DNA of 64,000 nt, from the NCBI GenBank assembly GCA_025056865.1, contig JANWVO010000038.1:111587-175586 (forward strand), given 5' to 3'. The position numbers were made by a program, and so were the translations under genes. Below, in pieces: positions 25,198 to 33,819 of the stretch (within the stretch, counting starts at the first letter, position 1; the number at the start of each line of letters is the position of its first letter). This DNA comes from Bryobacteraceae bacterium. GTDB lineage: Bacteria > Acidobacteriota > Terriglobia > Bryobacterales > Bryobacteraceae. Under the pieces are notes generated by a model that saw only the letters and a list, made by a program, of their open reading frames with translations, was not told the DNA's origin and did no database searches.

Positions 25198-27072
25198 TTA
25201 TGGAACGGCGTACAGGCGGACCCGGTTGCTCCGGACTCCGCCGGCTTCCAGGCTGAGCTCGTGGATTCCTTCATCGAGGAGCGCGGGCAGCTCCACCTGC
25301 ACGACATAGAACCCGGCATAGCCGGGTGCCAGGGTGGCCCGCCGCACGGTCAGTTCCATGCTGCCGAGCCAGGCGCGCACCGGGACGGCGACGGCGGGCG
25401 GATCCTCGAGGGGCGCGGGCAGCCCGGCGGGCCAGTCCGGGTTGACCCGTCCGAGGCCGCTCGACAGGACGTCGAGCACCATGCCGCCGCGGGCGGGATT
25501 CATCAGGTCGACGGGAGCGCCGGAGTCGGCATCAAGGACCATCGGGGTGCCGTCCCGGTCGACGAGGATCGCCGGCGCGGCGGCGGCGAGCGGGAGTCCG
25601 AAAGTCAGCCTCCCCTGGTCAGCTTCGACGACGACGCGTACGGAGGTGCCGCTGAGATCGAACGGAAGCTGGATCTGCGATTCCTCGGCTGCGGCGGCGA
25701 GCACCGGAGCGGGGACTCCGCTGGCGGAAGCGGCCGAGACCCGCGCGCCGAGCACCGTCATCAGCGCGCCCGGAGCGGCAGGGCGCTGGCCGAGATCCGC
25801 GCTGTGCACGAGGCGCGGCGAGAGCCGGCGGTGAGGTGCGGGGGTGGCGAACACGCCGTAGCCGTCCACAGCCGCCAGCAGCGTGTTGCCGCTGTCGTCG
25901 AGCCGCACGTCGCGCACGGCAGCCGGCGGCAGCCCATTGCCAAGCCGGGTCCATGCACCCGCGGGGGCGGGCGCGCGCAGATCGGTGAAGGTCAGGAAGA
26001 GGCCGGCGGAGGTGGCGGCGTAGATGGCCCCTGTCTCCCGATCGGCGGCGATGCCGTAGACGTCGCCGCGCGGCAGGTTTGAGGTGAGATCGTCCCAGAA
26101 AGTTCCGCCATTCAGCGTGCGGAGAAGGCGGGGCGCTTCGTCCGCGCCTTGGGCCAGCGCTGCCAGCGCGAAGTTCCGGTCGGAGCCATCGGTCCAGATG
26201 CGTTGGACCGCTCCGGCACCGGGTGCCTGATAGGAGCGCCAGGTGCGGCCCCCGTCGGAACTGGCCAGAAGGAGGCCGGAAGCATCGCCCAGAAACAGGA
26301 CACCCGCCGCTTCCGCGACGGCAGTCACGGCGGCGCCCGTCTCCGCGCTCCAGCGCTGGCGGAGACGTTCTTCGAGCGCCAGAGCTTCGCCTGCGGCGGG
26401 GAACCAGCCCAGCCGCTGGCCTGGGAACCATTCATACTCTTCCATCCGGCCTTCGCGTTCGATGGCGATGCGGACGCCGCGGCTGCCAGATGGCGCCGCG
26501 AGGACGCGCCGCACGGGAAGCGCAGGAAGGCCATCGTTCAGGCCGGCCCAGGAGCGGCCGCCGTCGGCTGAGATCCAGACGCCGGTGGAGGTGGCGGCGG
26601 CGATCCGATCCGGCTCGCCGGGATGGATGGCGAGGTCGTAGATGCGGCCGCCGAGAATCGAACGGGATCCAAGGGAGGTAAGGTTGCGCCAACTGCGACC
26701 GCCGTCGTCGGACCGCCAGACATGGCTGCCGGCGGCGTACAGGGTGGCGGCAGCCGCGCGGACTGCCGCGCCCGGCTCGGGGGCCGGAGCCTGAGAGGAG
26801 GGCGGAACCGGGGGCAAGGTGGCGGCGGGCTTCCAGGGTTCGGCGCCCCGGGTGGCGAACGTGGCGCCTCCGGGCAGTTGCGCGAACAGGGTTCCATCGG
26901 GCGCGAACCACACCCGCTCCACCGGACCCGAGACGGGAGAGGAGAGCCCGGCCAGAAGAGCGGTGGTGCCGATCTGGCGCCACGCGGCGGACTGCGCCAG
27001 GAGGGCGGGAGCGGCTGTCGCCAGCAGGAGTGCGGCCGCGGCTGTGGCTCTTTGACTCACGCCTGCGTCCAT
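25198..27072 (-). CDS. Exported BNR-repeat (sialidase-like propeller) protein with Solibacter-type C-terminal domain
   Basis: 624 aa with a signal peptide (ATAAAALLLATAAPALLAQ). The propeller part carries at least four Asp-box repeats (SDDGGRSWRN, SADGGRSWAG, SSDGGRTWRS and the looser TLNGGTFWDD), as in sialidases and YCF48-like proteins, but no sialidase active-site set is evident. The C-terminal ~220 residues (from PGALMTVLGARVSA to the end) look like a divergent copy of the domain that ends the protein at 2252-5311. ATG 27072 was chosen because the signal peptide starts there and the longer frame upstream would run across the divergent fecR-like gene. Confidence 0.8.
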   Translation of the reverse strand: MDAGVSQRATAAAALLLATAAPALLAQSAAWRQIGTTALLAGLSSPVSGPVERVWFAPDGTLFAQLPGGATFATRGAEPWKPAATLPPVPPSSQAPAPEPGAAVRAAAATLYAAGSHVWRSDDGGRSWRNLTSLGSRSILGGRIYDLAIHPGEPDRIAAATSTGVWISADGGRSWAGLNDGLPALPVRRVLAAPSGSRGVRIAIEREGRMEEYEWFPGQRLGWFPAAGEALALEERLRQRWSAETGAAVTAVAEAAGVLFLGDASGLLLASSDGGRTWRSYQAPGAGAVQRIWTDGSDRNFALAALAQGADEAPRLLRTLNGGTFWDDLTSNLPRGDVYGIAADRETGAIYAATSAGLFLTFTDLRAPAPAGAWTRLGNGLPPAAVRDVRLDDSGNTLLAAVDGYGVFATPAPHRRLSPRLVHSADLGQRPAAPGALMTVLGARVSAASASGVPAPVLAAAAEESQIQLPFDLSGTSVRVVVEADQGRLTFGLPLAAAAPAILVDRDGTPMVLDADSGAPVDLMNPARGGMVLDVLSSGLGRVNPDWPAGLPAPLEDPPAVAVPVRAWLGSMELTVRRATLAPGYAGFYVVQVELPALLDEGIHELSLEAGGVRSNRVRLYAVP

Positions 27073-27201
27073 TCTACCCCGAGTGGATCGACTGAAAAAC
27101 CCGAGAACTTCACCTAGTGCATTGAGAAATCGGAGAAATCCGGGTACGGACCTCTTCTTGCAACTCTGATTTAGTGGTAAATTAGAGCTTTCGAGGTCCC
27201 G

Positions 27202-28002
27202 ATGTTGAGGACCATGTGCCAGTGGAGTCTCTCTGGGCTGGCCGCCCTTCTTGTGGCTGCGGCCTGCGTGCCACGGGTGCAGGCGCAGTTCTGGAACAGC
27301 TCCGCTGCCTCCGCCGCTGCCACGGCGGTGCATATTGAAGGCAACGTATCCATTCTGCGGGATTCCTACCTATGGGCGGTGAACGCGGGCGACCGCATCC
27401 AGCCGCAGCAGATCATCGTGACCGGGCCTGATGGCTATGCCGTATTCCGCGTGGCCGACGGGAGCACGTTCGAGGTGTTCCCGAACTCCAGGGTGACCTT
27501 CCGGGCCAACAGCGGCAACTGGCGGGACCTGGTGGACGTGTGGCTGGGGCGCATCCGGGTTCAGATCCAGAAGTTCGGAGGTGCGCCGAACCCGAACCGG
27601 GTCCACACGCCCACGGCGGTGATTTCGGTTCGAGGCACGGTATTCGACGTCAGTGTCGACCCCTCCGATGAGACCACGCACATTGTGGTGGAGGAGGGCG
27701 AAGTCGCCGTGGAGCACCGCCTGCTGCCGCGGGAAGGAGACCCGAAGATCCTGCGGGCGGGCGAAGAGCTGGTCGTGTACCGCAACAGCCCGCTTTCGGC
27801 AATGCGGAGGCTGGATCGCGGCCGCGTGCTGCAATTCATGGCGGATGTCGTCTGGCAGATTCTCGTCCGGACGCCCCGGCTCCCGGGAGGCGGGGGCGGC
27901 GCCCCCGGCGGCGTCCCCGGCCCGCCTCCGACGACAGGCGGCGGCCTTCCTGGCGACACGGGCTCGACGCCGCCGCCACCACCTCCTCCGCCGGGCAACT
28001 GA
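27202..28002 (+). CDS. Exported FecR-domain protein
   Basis: 266 aa with a signal peptide (WSLSGLAALLVAAACVPRVQAQ). The FecR fold spans about residues 45-165: VHIEGNVSILRDSYLWAVNAGDRIQPQQ, then DGYAVFRVADGSTFEVFPNS, and the signature PTAVISVRGTVFDVSVD with EEGEVAVEH. In Acidobacteria such stand-alone FecR proteins are not attached to an iron transport system, and none is here. The tail is a Gly/Pro-rich low-complexity segment ending in a run of prolines. The 129 bases separating it from the divergent BNR protein should hold both promoters. Confidence 0.82.
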   Translation: MLRTMCQWSLSGLAALLVAAACVPRVQAQFWNSSAASAAATAVHIEGNVSILRDSYLWAVNAGDRIQPQQIIVTGPDGYAVFRVADGSTFEVFPNSRVTFRANSGNWRDLVDVWLGRIRVQIQKFGGAPNPNRVHTPTAVISVRGTVFDVSVDPSDETTHIVVEEGEVAVEHRLLPREGDPKILRAGEELVVYRNSPLSAMRRLDRGRVLQFMADVVWQILVRTPRLPGGGGGAPGGVPGPPPTTGGGLPGDTGSTPPPPPPPPGN

Positions 28003-28098
28003 AGCCCGCCGGGCAGATCTGTGCCCGCCTTCACGCGTTGAGCGGCAGGTGCGGTTTCCCTCCATCGTCTGCCCGGTTGCGGGTACACTGGCTAGAGA

Positions 28099-28635
28099 GT
28101 GACCGCGCATTCCGTCCTGACCGCGCTGCTGCTGATGGCTCCGCAGGGCCCGGCTCCGGAAGCCGGGCTGCTGCCCGACTGGGAGCTGAAGCCGAGAGTC
28201 GAGAAGCTCTCCAGGGGCCTGGAGCGGGTGCGGCCGCTACTCGAGAGACTGCAACCGGAGCGTTGGACCGCCGCCGGGGCGCCGAAGCAGTATGAGCAGC
28301 AGTACCGGGACTGCCTGGAGACGCTGGGCTTCGTGCAGAACGCGGCCACGCGGCTGGCCGAGCGCCCCAACCGCCTGACGCTGGCGGTGGAGACGCTGGT
28401 CCGGCTGGAGACATTCATCGACCTGACCACGTCGCTCAGCCAGGCGATCCGCAGGTATCAGAACCCGGCCGTGGCGGACCTGGTGGAAAGCGAACTCGCC
28501 GCCGCAAGCGACCGCGAGTGGCTCCGCCGCCATGTGCTGGAACTCTCCGCCGTGCGCGAGCGGGAATGGGAGACAGCCGAACAGGAGGCGCAACAGTGCA
28601 GGGAACGGACGCTCAGGCAAAGCCCCCGCAAATGA
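28099..28635 (+). CDS. Conserved-looking helical protein, unknown
   Basis: 178 aa from a GTG start. A short hydrophobic N-terminus (AHSVLTALLLMAPQG) might be a weak signal peptide. The rest is almost entirely helical and charged (VEKLSRGLERVRPLLERL; VREREWETAEQEAQQCRERT). No domain recognised. It is the first of three genes joined by two ATGA overlaps and ending in a PIG-L deacetylase, so all three are probably made from one message. Confidence 0.6.
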   Translation: MTAHSVLTALLLMAPQGPAPEAGLLPDWELKPRVEKLSRGLERVRPLLERLQPERWTAAGAPKQYEQQYRDCLETLGFVQNAATRLAERPNRLTLAVETLVRLETFIDLTTSLSQAIRRYQNPAVADLVESELAAASDREWLRRHVLELSAVREREWETAEQEAQQCRERTLRQSPRK

Positions 28636-28799
28636 CGGCACCCGGATTCGTGTGCAGCATCTGCGGCGAACCGAGCACGCGCATCTGCGCCTGGTGCACG
28701 AAGGACGCCTGCGACAACCACCTCTGCACGCGGTGCCGCCGTTGCAGCGACTGCTGCGAATGCGAGCTGGTGCGCTTCAGCGCTGAACATACGCCATGA
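28632..28799 (+). CDS. Cysteine-rich zinc-finger microprotein
   Basis: 55 aa holding 11 cysteines: CSIC, CAWC, ACDNHLC, CRRC and a DCCEC cluster near the end. The CxxC/CxxC/CxxxxHxxC layout resembles a B-box or RING-like treble-clef zinc site. The ATG overlaps the upstream stop by 4 bases and the stop overlaps the downstream ATG by 4 bases, strong evidence that this frame is translated. Function unknown; protein or RNA binding would be the usual guess. Confidence 0.7.
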   Translation: MTAPGFVCSICGEPSTRICAWCTKDACDNHLCTRCRRCSDCCECELVRFSAEHTP

Positions 28800-29560
28800 G
28801 GATCGTCTGCATTCACGCCCATCCCGACGATGCGGAATTCCTCGCCGGGGGCACGCTCGCCCTGCTGTCGATGGCGGGGCACAAGGTGATCATTCTGACG
28901 ATGACGTCGGGCGACTGCGGCAGCACCGAGCACGGCCCGGAGGAGATCGCCGACATCCGGCGGCTGGAGGCGCAGCGGGCCGCAGCCGTCATCGGCGCCG
29001 AGCATCATACGCTCGGCTTTAAGGATCTCTGCATCTTCGAGGACGATCCCTCCCGGCGGCGCGTGACCGCGGCGCTGCGCAGATTCCGGCCGGACATCGT
29101 GCTGACCGCTTCGCCCCGCGACTACCACTGCGACCATGAGGCCACGGCGAGGCTGGTGACCGACGCCTGCTTCGGGGCGTCCGCGCCGAACTACCACACG
29201 CAGGCCTACGATCAGGCTCCGGCGCTCGCGGCGATTCCGCATCTTTACTACCTGGATCCGGCGGAAGGCATCGACCGCGACGGCAACACCGTGCCGGCGC
29301 ATTTCTACTTCGACGTGGGCATGGTGATGGAGCTGAAGCGGAAGATGCTGGCGGCGCATGAGAGCCAGCGGGCGTGGCTGAGGAAGCAGCACGGCATGGA
29401 CGACTACATCCAGACGATGGAGGAGTGGACGCGGAGCCGCGGACGGCTGTGCGGCGTGGAGTGGGCCGAGGGCTTCCGGCAATATCTGGGCCACGCTTAT
29501 CCGCGGACACCGCTCCTACAGGATCTGCTGGCCGCTTATCTACGGCAGCCGCTTGGCTGA
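28796..29560 (+). CDS. PIG-L/LmbE family N-acetylglucosamine deacetylase-like protein
   Basis: 254 aa. Zinc-dependent deacetylase fold: the N-terminal HAHPDDAEFLAGGTL gives the HPDD ligands (His9, Asp12), and SPRDYHCDHEATARL supplies the third histidine ligand. Family members remove acetyl groups from GlcNAc-type sugars in, for example, bacillithiol, mycothiol or glycolipid synthesis; the substrate here is not determinable. It is the last gene of the three-gene overlap operon. Its 3' end overlaps the convergent MFS gene by 25 bases. Confidence 0.87.
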   Translation: MRIVCIHAHPDDAEFLAGGTLALLSMAGHKVIILTMTSGDCGSTEHGPEEIADIRRLEAQRAAAVIGAEHHTLGFKDLCIFEDDPSRRRVTAALRRFRPDIVLTASPRDYHCDHEATARLVTDACFGASAPNYHTQAYDQAPALAAIPHLYYLDPAEGIDRDGNTVPAHFYFDVGMVMELKRKMLAAHESQRAWLRKQHGMDDYIQTMEEWTRSRGRLCGVEWAEGFRQYLGHAYPRTPLLQDLLAAYLRQPLG

Positions 29561-30771
29561 CGCGCGCCGCGGTTCAGCCACAGCCAGAGCAGGAAGCCCG
29601 TGGCGGGGATCGCCGCCGCCAGAAGGAAAGCGGCGTCCCAGGCGCGCTGATCCATGAGGCGCCCGAACCACGGCATGGCAAGGGCGACCATCGCCGACCA
29701 GGAGCCTGCGCCCAGCCCGGCCAGCAGGCCCGCGTGGGCAGAGGAGACCACGCGCGTGGCGTAGCTGAGGCTGACGATCACGTTGCCGCCGGCGATGAAC
29801 ATGGCCCAGAACAGAAGCGCCAGCAGGACGGCGAAGGAGCCGATGCGCGCGCCGGCGGCCAGCGGCAGCGTGCCGGCCAGTGCAGCCACGGCGAGCGCGC
29901 GGAACACGGGCACGGGGTCCAGGCGGCCGCGCGTCAGCCGGTCGGCGAGCCAGCCCCAGAAGAAGTAGCCGCACTCCCAGCCGAGCGGCGGGATCCAGAG
30001 CACCTGGCCGATCTCCGCCTGCGTGCGGCCCAGAGCGCGGCTGAAGTAGAGAGGCGCCTGATACATGACGAAAGCCAGCGGGAGGCAGCCGAGCGCGTAA
30101 GAGGCGAGGAAAGCCCAGAGCCTGCGGTCGCGCCAGTTCATGGGGGCGCGCGCATGGACCGTGGGCGCATGGCCGGTGCGGAGTTCCGGGCGGCGGCTGA
30201 CCCAGCTCCACAACAACAGCCAGAGCAGGCCCACGAGGCCCGTGAACAGAAAGGCGCCGCGCCAGCCCCAGGCGAGAAAGACCGGGGTGAGGATGAGCGG
30301 CGTCACCACCGCGCCGAGCGAGCCGCCGCTGTAAGCCAGCGCCGCGCCGCGGCTGCGGAGCCCGTCCGGCAGCGTCTGCACGACGGTCCGGAGACCGCCG
30401 GGAAAAGTGGCTCCTTCCCCGAAGCCGAGCAGCGCGCGGGCGGCAGCGAAGCCGGCGAAGCCGGACAGGAGAGCGTGAGAGGCCGAAGCGGCGGTCCACA
30501 GGGTGACGGCGAGCGCCATGCCGCGGCGCACGCCGGAACGGTCCAGCCAGCGGCCCCACAGCGGATTGCCCGCCATGTAGGCGATGGAGAAGGCAGAGAG
30601 GATCCATCCATACTGTTCGGCCGTGAGGCCGCAGTCGGCCAGGATAGTGGGAGCCAGCAGGGCGAGGGCGTTGCGGTCGATGTAGCTGATCAGCGAGCAC
30701 AGCAGCATTGCGGCGGCGGGAGTCCACAGGCGCACGGAGGCGGCGATTCCGTCCACCTTGCGGCCGCTCAC
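29536..30771 (-). CDS. Major facilitator superfamily transporter
   Basis: 411 aa with twelve hydrophobic segments. It starts LWTPAAAMLLCSLISYIDRNALALLAPTI, typical of the anion:cation (hexuronate/phthalate-like) symporter branch. The loop 2-3 motif appears as GNPLWGRWLDRSGVRRG, and LLGFGEGATFPGG matches the GEG motif in TM4 of that branch. The substrate is probably an organic anion, by family only. The ATG overlaps the stop of the upstream polysaccharide deacetylase by 4 bases, so the two are coupled. Confidence 0.88.
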   Translation of the reverse strand: MSGRKVDGIAASVRLWTPAAAMLLCSLISYIDRNALALLAPTILADCGLTAEQYGWILSAFSIAYMAGNPLWGRWLDRSGVRRGMALAVTLWTAASASHALLSGFAGFAAARALLGFGEGATFPGGLRTVVQTLPDGLRSRGAALAYSGGSLGAVVTPLILTPVFLAWGWRGAFLFTGLVGLLWLLLWSWVSRRPELRTGHAPTVHARAPMNWRDRRLWAFLASYALGCLPLAFVMYQAPLYFSRALGRTQAEIGQVLWIPPLGWECGYFFWGWLADRLTRGRLDPVPVFRALAVAALAGTLPLAAGARIGSFAVLLALLFWAMFIAGGNVIVSLSYATRVVSSAHAGLLAGLGAGSWSAMVALAMPWFGRLMDQRAWDAAFLLAAAIPATGFLLWLWLNRGARQPSGCRR

Positions 30772-31484
30772 GGCTGTCTGGCGCCTCCCTCCAGCCCAGC
30801 GAGTTCGCTCACGGTGAGGAACTCATAGCCATCTTCGATCCACTTCGGCAGCAGGCGTTTCAGAGCGGCGAGCGTGGGCCGGATGTCGGGATGGTGCCGC
30901 AGCTCGCGCCCGTCGTGGAAGCAGAGGATGGCGCCGGGGCGGACGCGCGGGGCGACATGCGCGACGATGCCGTCAGCGTCGAGGGAGTAATCGCGGGCGA
31001 GCACGGTCCAGGCCACATGGGTGAGGTTGAACTCGCGCAGGATGCCGCGCATGCCGAACCAGCGCACGCCGTAAGGCGCGCGGAACAGGCGGGGCGGTGC
31101 GCCGGCGAGTCGCGACAGCGACTCCTGGGCGCGGGCGATTTCCTCGCGGATGAACTGCGGGCCGCGAAGCCAGAGGCCCGGGTGGCGGTCGGAGTGGTTG
31201 CCGATCTCGTGCCCCTCTTCGACGCAGCGGCGCACGAGCCTGGGGAGCCGGCGGGCGTGATGGCCGATCTGGAAGAAGGTGGCCCGGACGCCGTAGGTGT
31301 GGAGCAGGCTGAGCAGGTCGAGCGTGGACTCGCTGGGGCCGTCGTCGAAGGTGAGGGCGATGGCGCGGCGGGTCTTCGGCCCGCGCCAGATGGAACGGCA
31401 GAACAGTTGCGCGGAGCGGCCGCGCGCGCCCCAGGCAAGGGCGCCGGCTCCGGCAATCACGGCCGCCGCTGCTTCCGCAATCAT
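30768..31484 (-). CDS. Polysaccharide deacetylase (NodB domain, membrane-anchored)
   Basis: 238 aa. An N-terminal hydrophobic stretch (AEAAAAVIAGAGALAWGA) may anchor it in the membrane. The NodB/CE4 domain has motif 1 ALTFDDGPSE, motif 2 GNHSDRHPG (HxxxH zinc ligands), motif 3 RLFRAPYG and the late CFHDGRE histidine, so the catalytic set is intact. CE4 enzymes remove acetyl groups from peptidoglycan, chitin or exopolysaccharide. ATG 31484 was chosen because the frame upstream is an unrelated low-complexity extension. It is translationally coupled to the MFS transporter. Confidence 0.87.
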   Translation of the reverse strand: MIAEAAAAVIAGAGALAWGARGRSAQLFCRSIWRGPKTRRAIALTFDDGPSESTLDLLSLLHTYGVRATFFQIGHHARRLPRLVRRCVEEGHEIGNHSDRHPGLWLRGPQFIREEIARAQESLSRLAGAPPRLFRAPYGVRWFGMRGILREFNLTHVAWTVLARDYSLDADGIVAHVAPRVRPGAILCFHDGRELRHHPDIRPTLAALKRLLPKWIEDGYEFLTVSELAGLEGGARQP

Positions 31485-31524
31485 CGCCGCGAGTGTAGCA
31501 TGCCTTTCCGGGTCTCCGGATGCA

Positions 31525-31562
31525 GCAAGCCCCGCGCGGGCGGGTTGCCGCGCGGGGCTTGC
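31525..31562 (-). terminator. Hairpin terminator downstream of gap
   Basis: Perfect 15-base arms GCAAGCCCCGCGCGG / CCGCGCGGGGCTTGC with an 8-base loop, 28 bases past the gap stop codon. There is no U-tract, so termination may need other factors. The strand is assigned from its position after gap. Confidence 0.65.
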
Positions 31563-31590
31563 ACCATTCAGCCAGAAGGAGAAGCGGTCT

Positions 31591-32598
<1,008 letters not shown>

Positions 32599-32665
32599 TC
32601 AGGAGTATCCTCTCTGGAAGTAGAATGAAGAGCTCCTTATCAGGATATCAAAGGAAAGGATCGCC

Positions 32666-33475
32666 ATGACCCGGTTCCTCTTGACAATTCTCCTTCCCCT
32701 GGTTCTTGCCGGCCAGCCGATGCCGCCGTTCAGCAGGCAGTACATCGAGCCGAAGCCGTTCGACGCGGCGGAGAACGAGCGGCTGCTGAAGTTGTTTGAA
32801 GGGCTGCGCGTGGCCGACGTCAACGACGGGCTGGACATCGTGGGCCTGCCGGACGTGATGACCATGAGTCCGGACATCCTGCCGATGTGGCGGGACGAGA
32901 AGGATTTCCGCCACCGCATCACCGGCTTCGCGGTGACGTTGCGGATCGTGCCGGCGCAGGCGCGCACGCCGGACTTCCCGAGCCACGAGGAATTCGCCAA
33001 GTGGGAGGGGCGCTGGTACAGCCAGTTGACCCCCGAGGAATTTGCGCGCTGGCTGAGCCCGGGCGCGGTGCTGGTGATCGACGCGCAGGGGACCCGCGAC
33101 TCCGGCTTCTGCGGATCGAACAATGCGCTGAACTGGTATTCGCGGGGCATGCGCGGCATCGTGACCAGCGGGGGCTGCCGGGACTCGGACGAGAACATTC
33201 TCCAGCGGATTCCGATCTATCAGCGGCAGCACACCCGCGGCATCAACCCGGGGCGGGTGCAGATCGAAAGCTACAACCGCCCGGTGACGGTGGGCAGCGT
33301 ACTGGTGATGCCGGGCGACATCATCGTGGCGGACTCCGACGGCGTGGTGGTGGTGCCGCGCGCGAAGGCCGAGGCGGTGGCTGCGGCGGCGCGGAAGATC
33401 CTGGAAGGGGACAAGAAGGCGCGGCGGAGCCTGTATGAGAAGATGGGCCGCCCGCTGGACCCGACGGTGAAGTAG
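32666..33475 (+). CDS. Exported RraA-like protein (HMG/CHA aldolase fold)
   Basis: 269 aa with an N-terminal signal peptide (TRFLLTILLPLVLAG). The RraA/demethylmenaquinone-methyltransferase-like fold follows: LRVADVNDGLDIVGLPDV, LSPGAVLVIDAQ, the active-site region RGMRGIVTSGGCRDSDEN (Arg and Asp of the RraA/HMG-aldolase type retained), and MPGDIIVADSDGVVVVPRAKAEAV. In the aldolases this fold cleaves 4-hydroxy-4-methyl-2-oxoglutarate-type acids in the cytosol, so an exported version is unusual. SD AAAGGA is 10 bases ahead of the ATG. The last 20 codons are duplicated 2.1 kb downstream. Confidence 0.82.
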   Translation: MTRFLLTILLPLVLAGQPMPPFSRQYIEPKPFDAAENERLLKLFEGLRVADVNDGLDIVGLPDVMTMSPDILPMWRDEKDFRHRITGFAVTLRIVPAQARTPDFPSHEEFAKWEGRWYSQLTPEEFARWLSPGAVLVIDAQGTRDSGFCGSNNALNWYSRGMRGIVTSGGCRDSDENILQRIPIYQRQHTRGINPGRVQIESYNRPVTVGSVLVMPGDIIVADSDGVVVVPRAKAEAVAAAARKILEGDKKARRSLYEKMGRPLDPTVK

Positions 33476-33539
33476 GCATCGAAACGGGGCCAGACACAGG
33501 CGGAAGAGGGGGCCGGGGTGTCTGACCTCATTTCTTTTC
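33416..33539. repeat. Direct repeat copy 1 (3' end of rraA-like gene plus terminator)
   Basis: The first 93 bases (33416-33508) are identical to 35545-35637. The next 22 bases are diverged but of equal length, and the following 9 (TTTCTTTTC) are identical again. It contains the last 20 codons and stop of the RraA-like gene. The hairpin 33481-33497/33518-33534 (17-base arms, two mismatches) is followed by TTTTC, so this copy can still act as a terminator. Confidence 0.95.
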
Positions 33540-33819
33540 CCCATCGCCTTTGCACCGCAAACATCATTCAAGCGGAGTTGCCCACCGAGGAGATTCATGA
33601 GACGGCCGGTTTGGCACTTGCAGTCAGTGGTCCGCAGCGCTGCGGATTGCTGCGGTAGCGCGTGAAGGCTCGGGGGCTGTCGCGGCAGGGATGAAATGGT
33701 GTCAGACACCGGCGGAGAGGAAGTGTTGTCTGACATACTTTTTACAGCATTTCTGTTTTTGAAAACCTGGAAGTGAGTGTTATAGGATTGTAGGCTTGAG
33801 CCTAGATAACGGAGCCGTC
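33476..33819. other. Intergenic region with REP-like palindromes
   Basis: No gene found. It holds the tail of repeat copy 1, the palindrome GGTGTCAGACACC (33698-33710), and related half-sites GTGTCTGACC (33518-33527) and TTGTCTGACA (33726-33735). It becomes AT-rich towards the membrane-protein gene (33731-33790). Confidence 0.6.
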
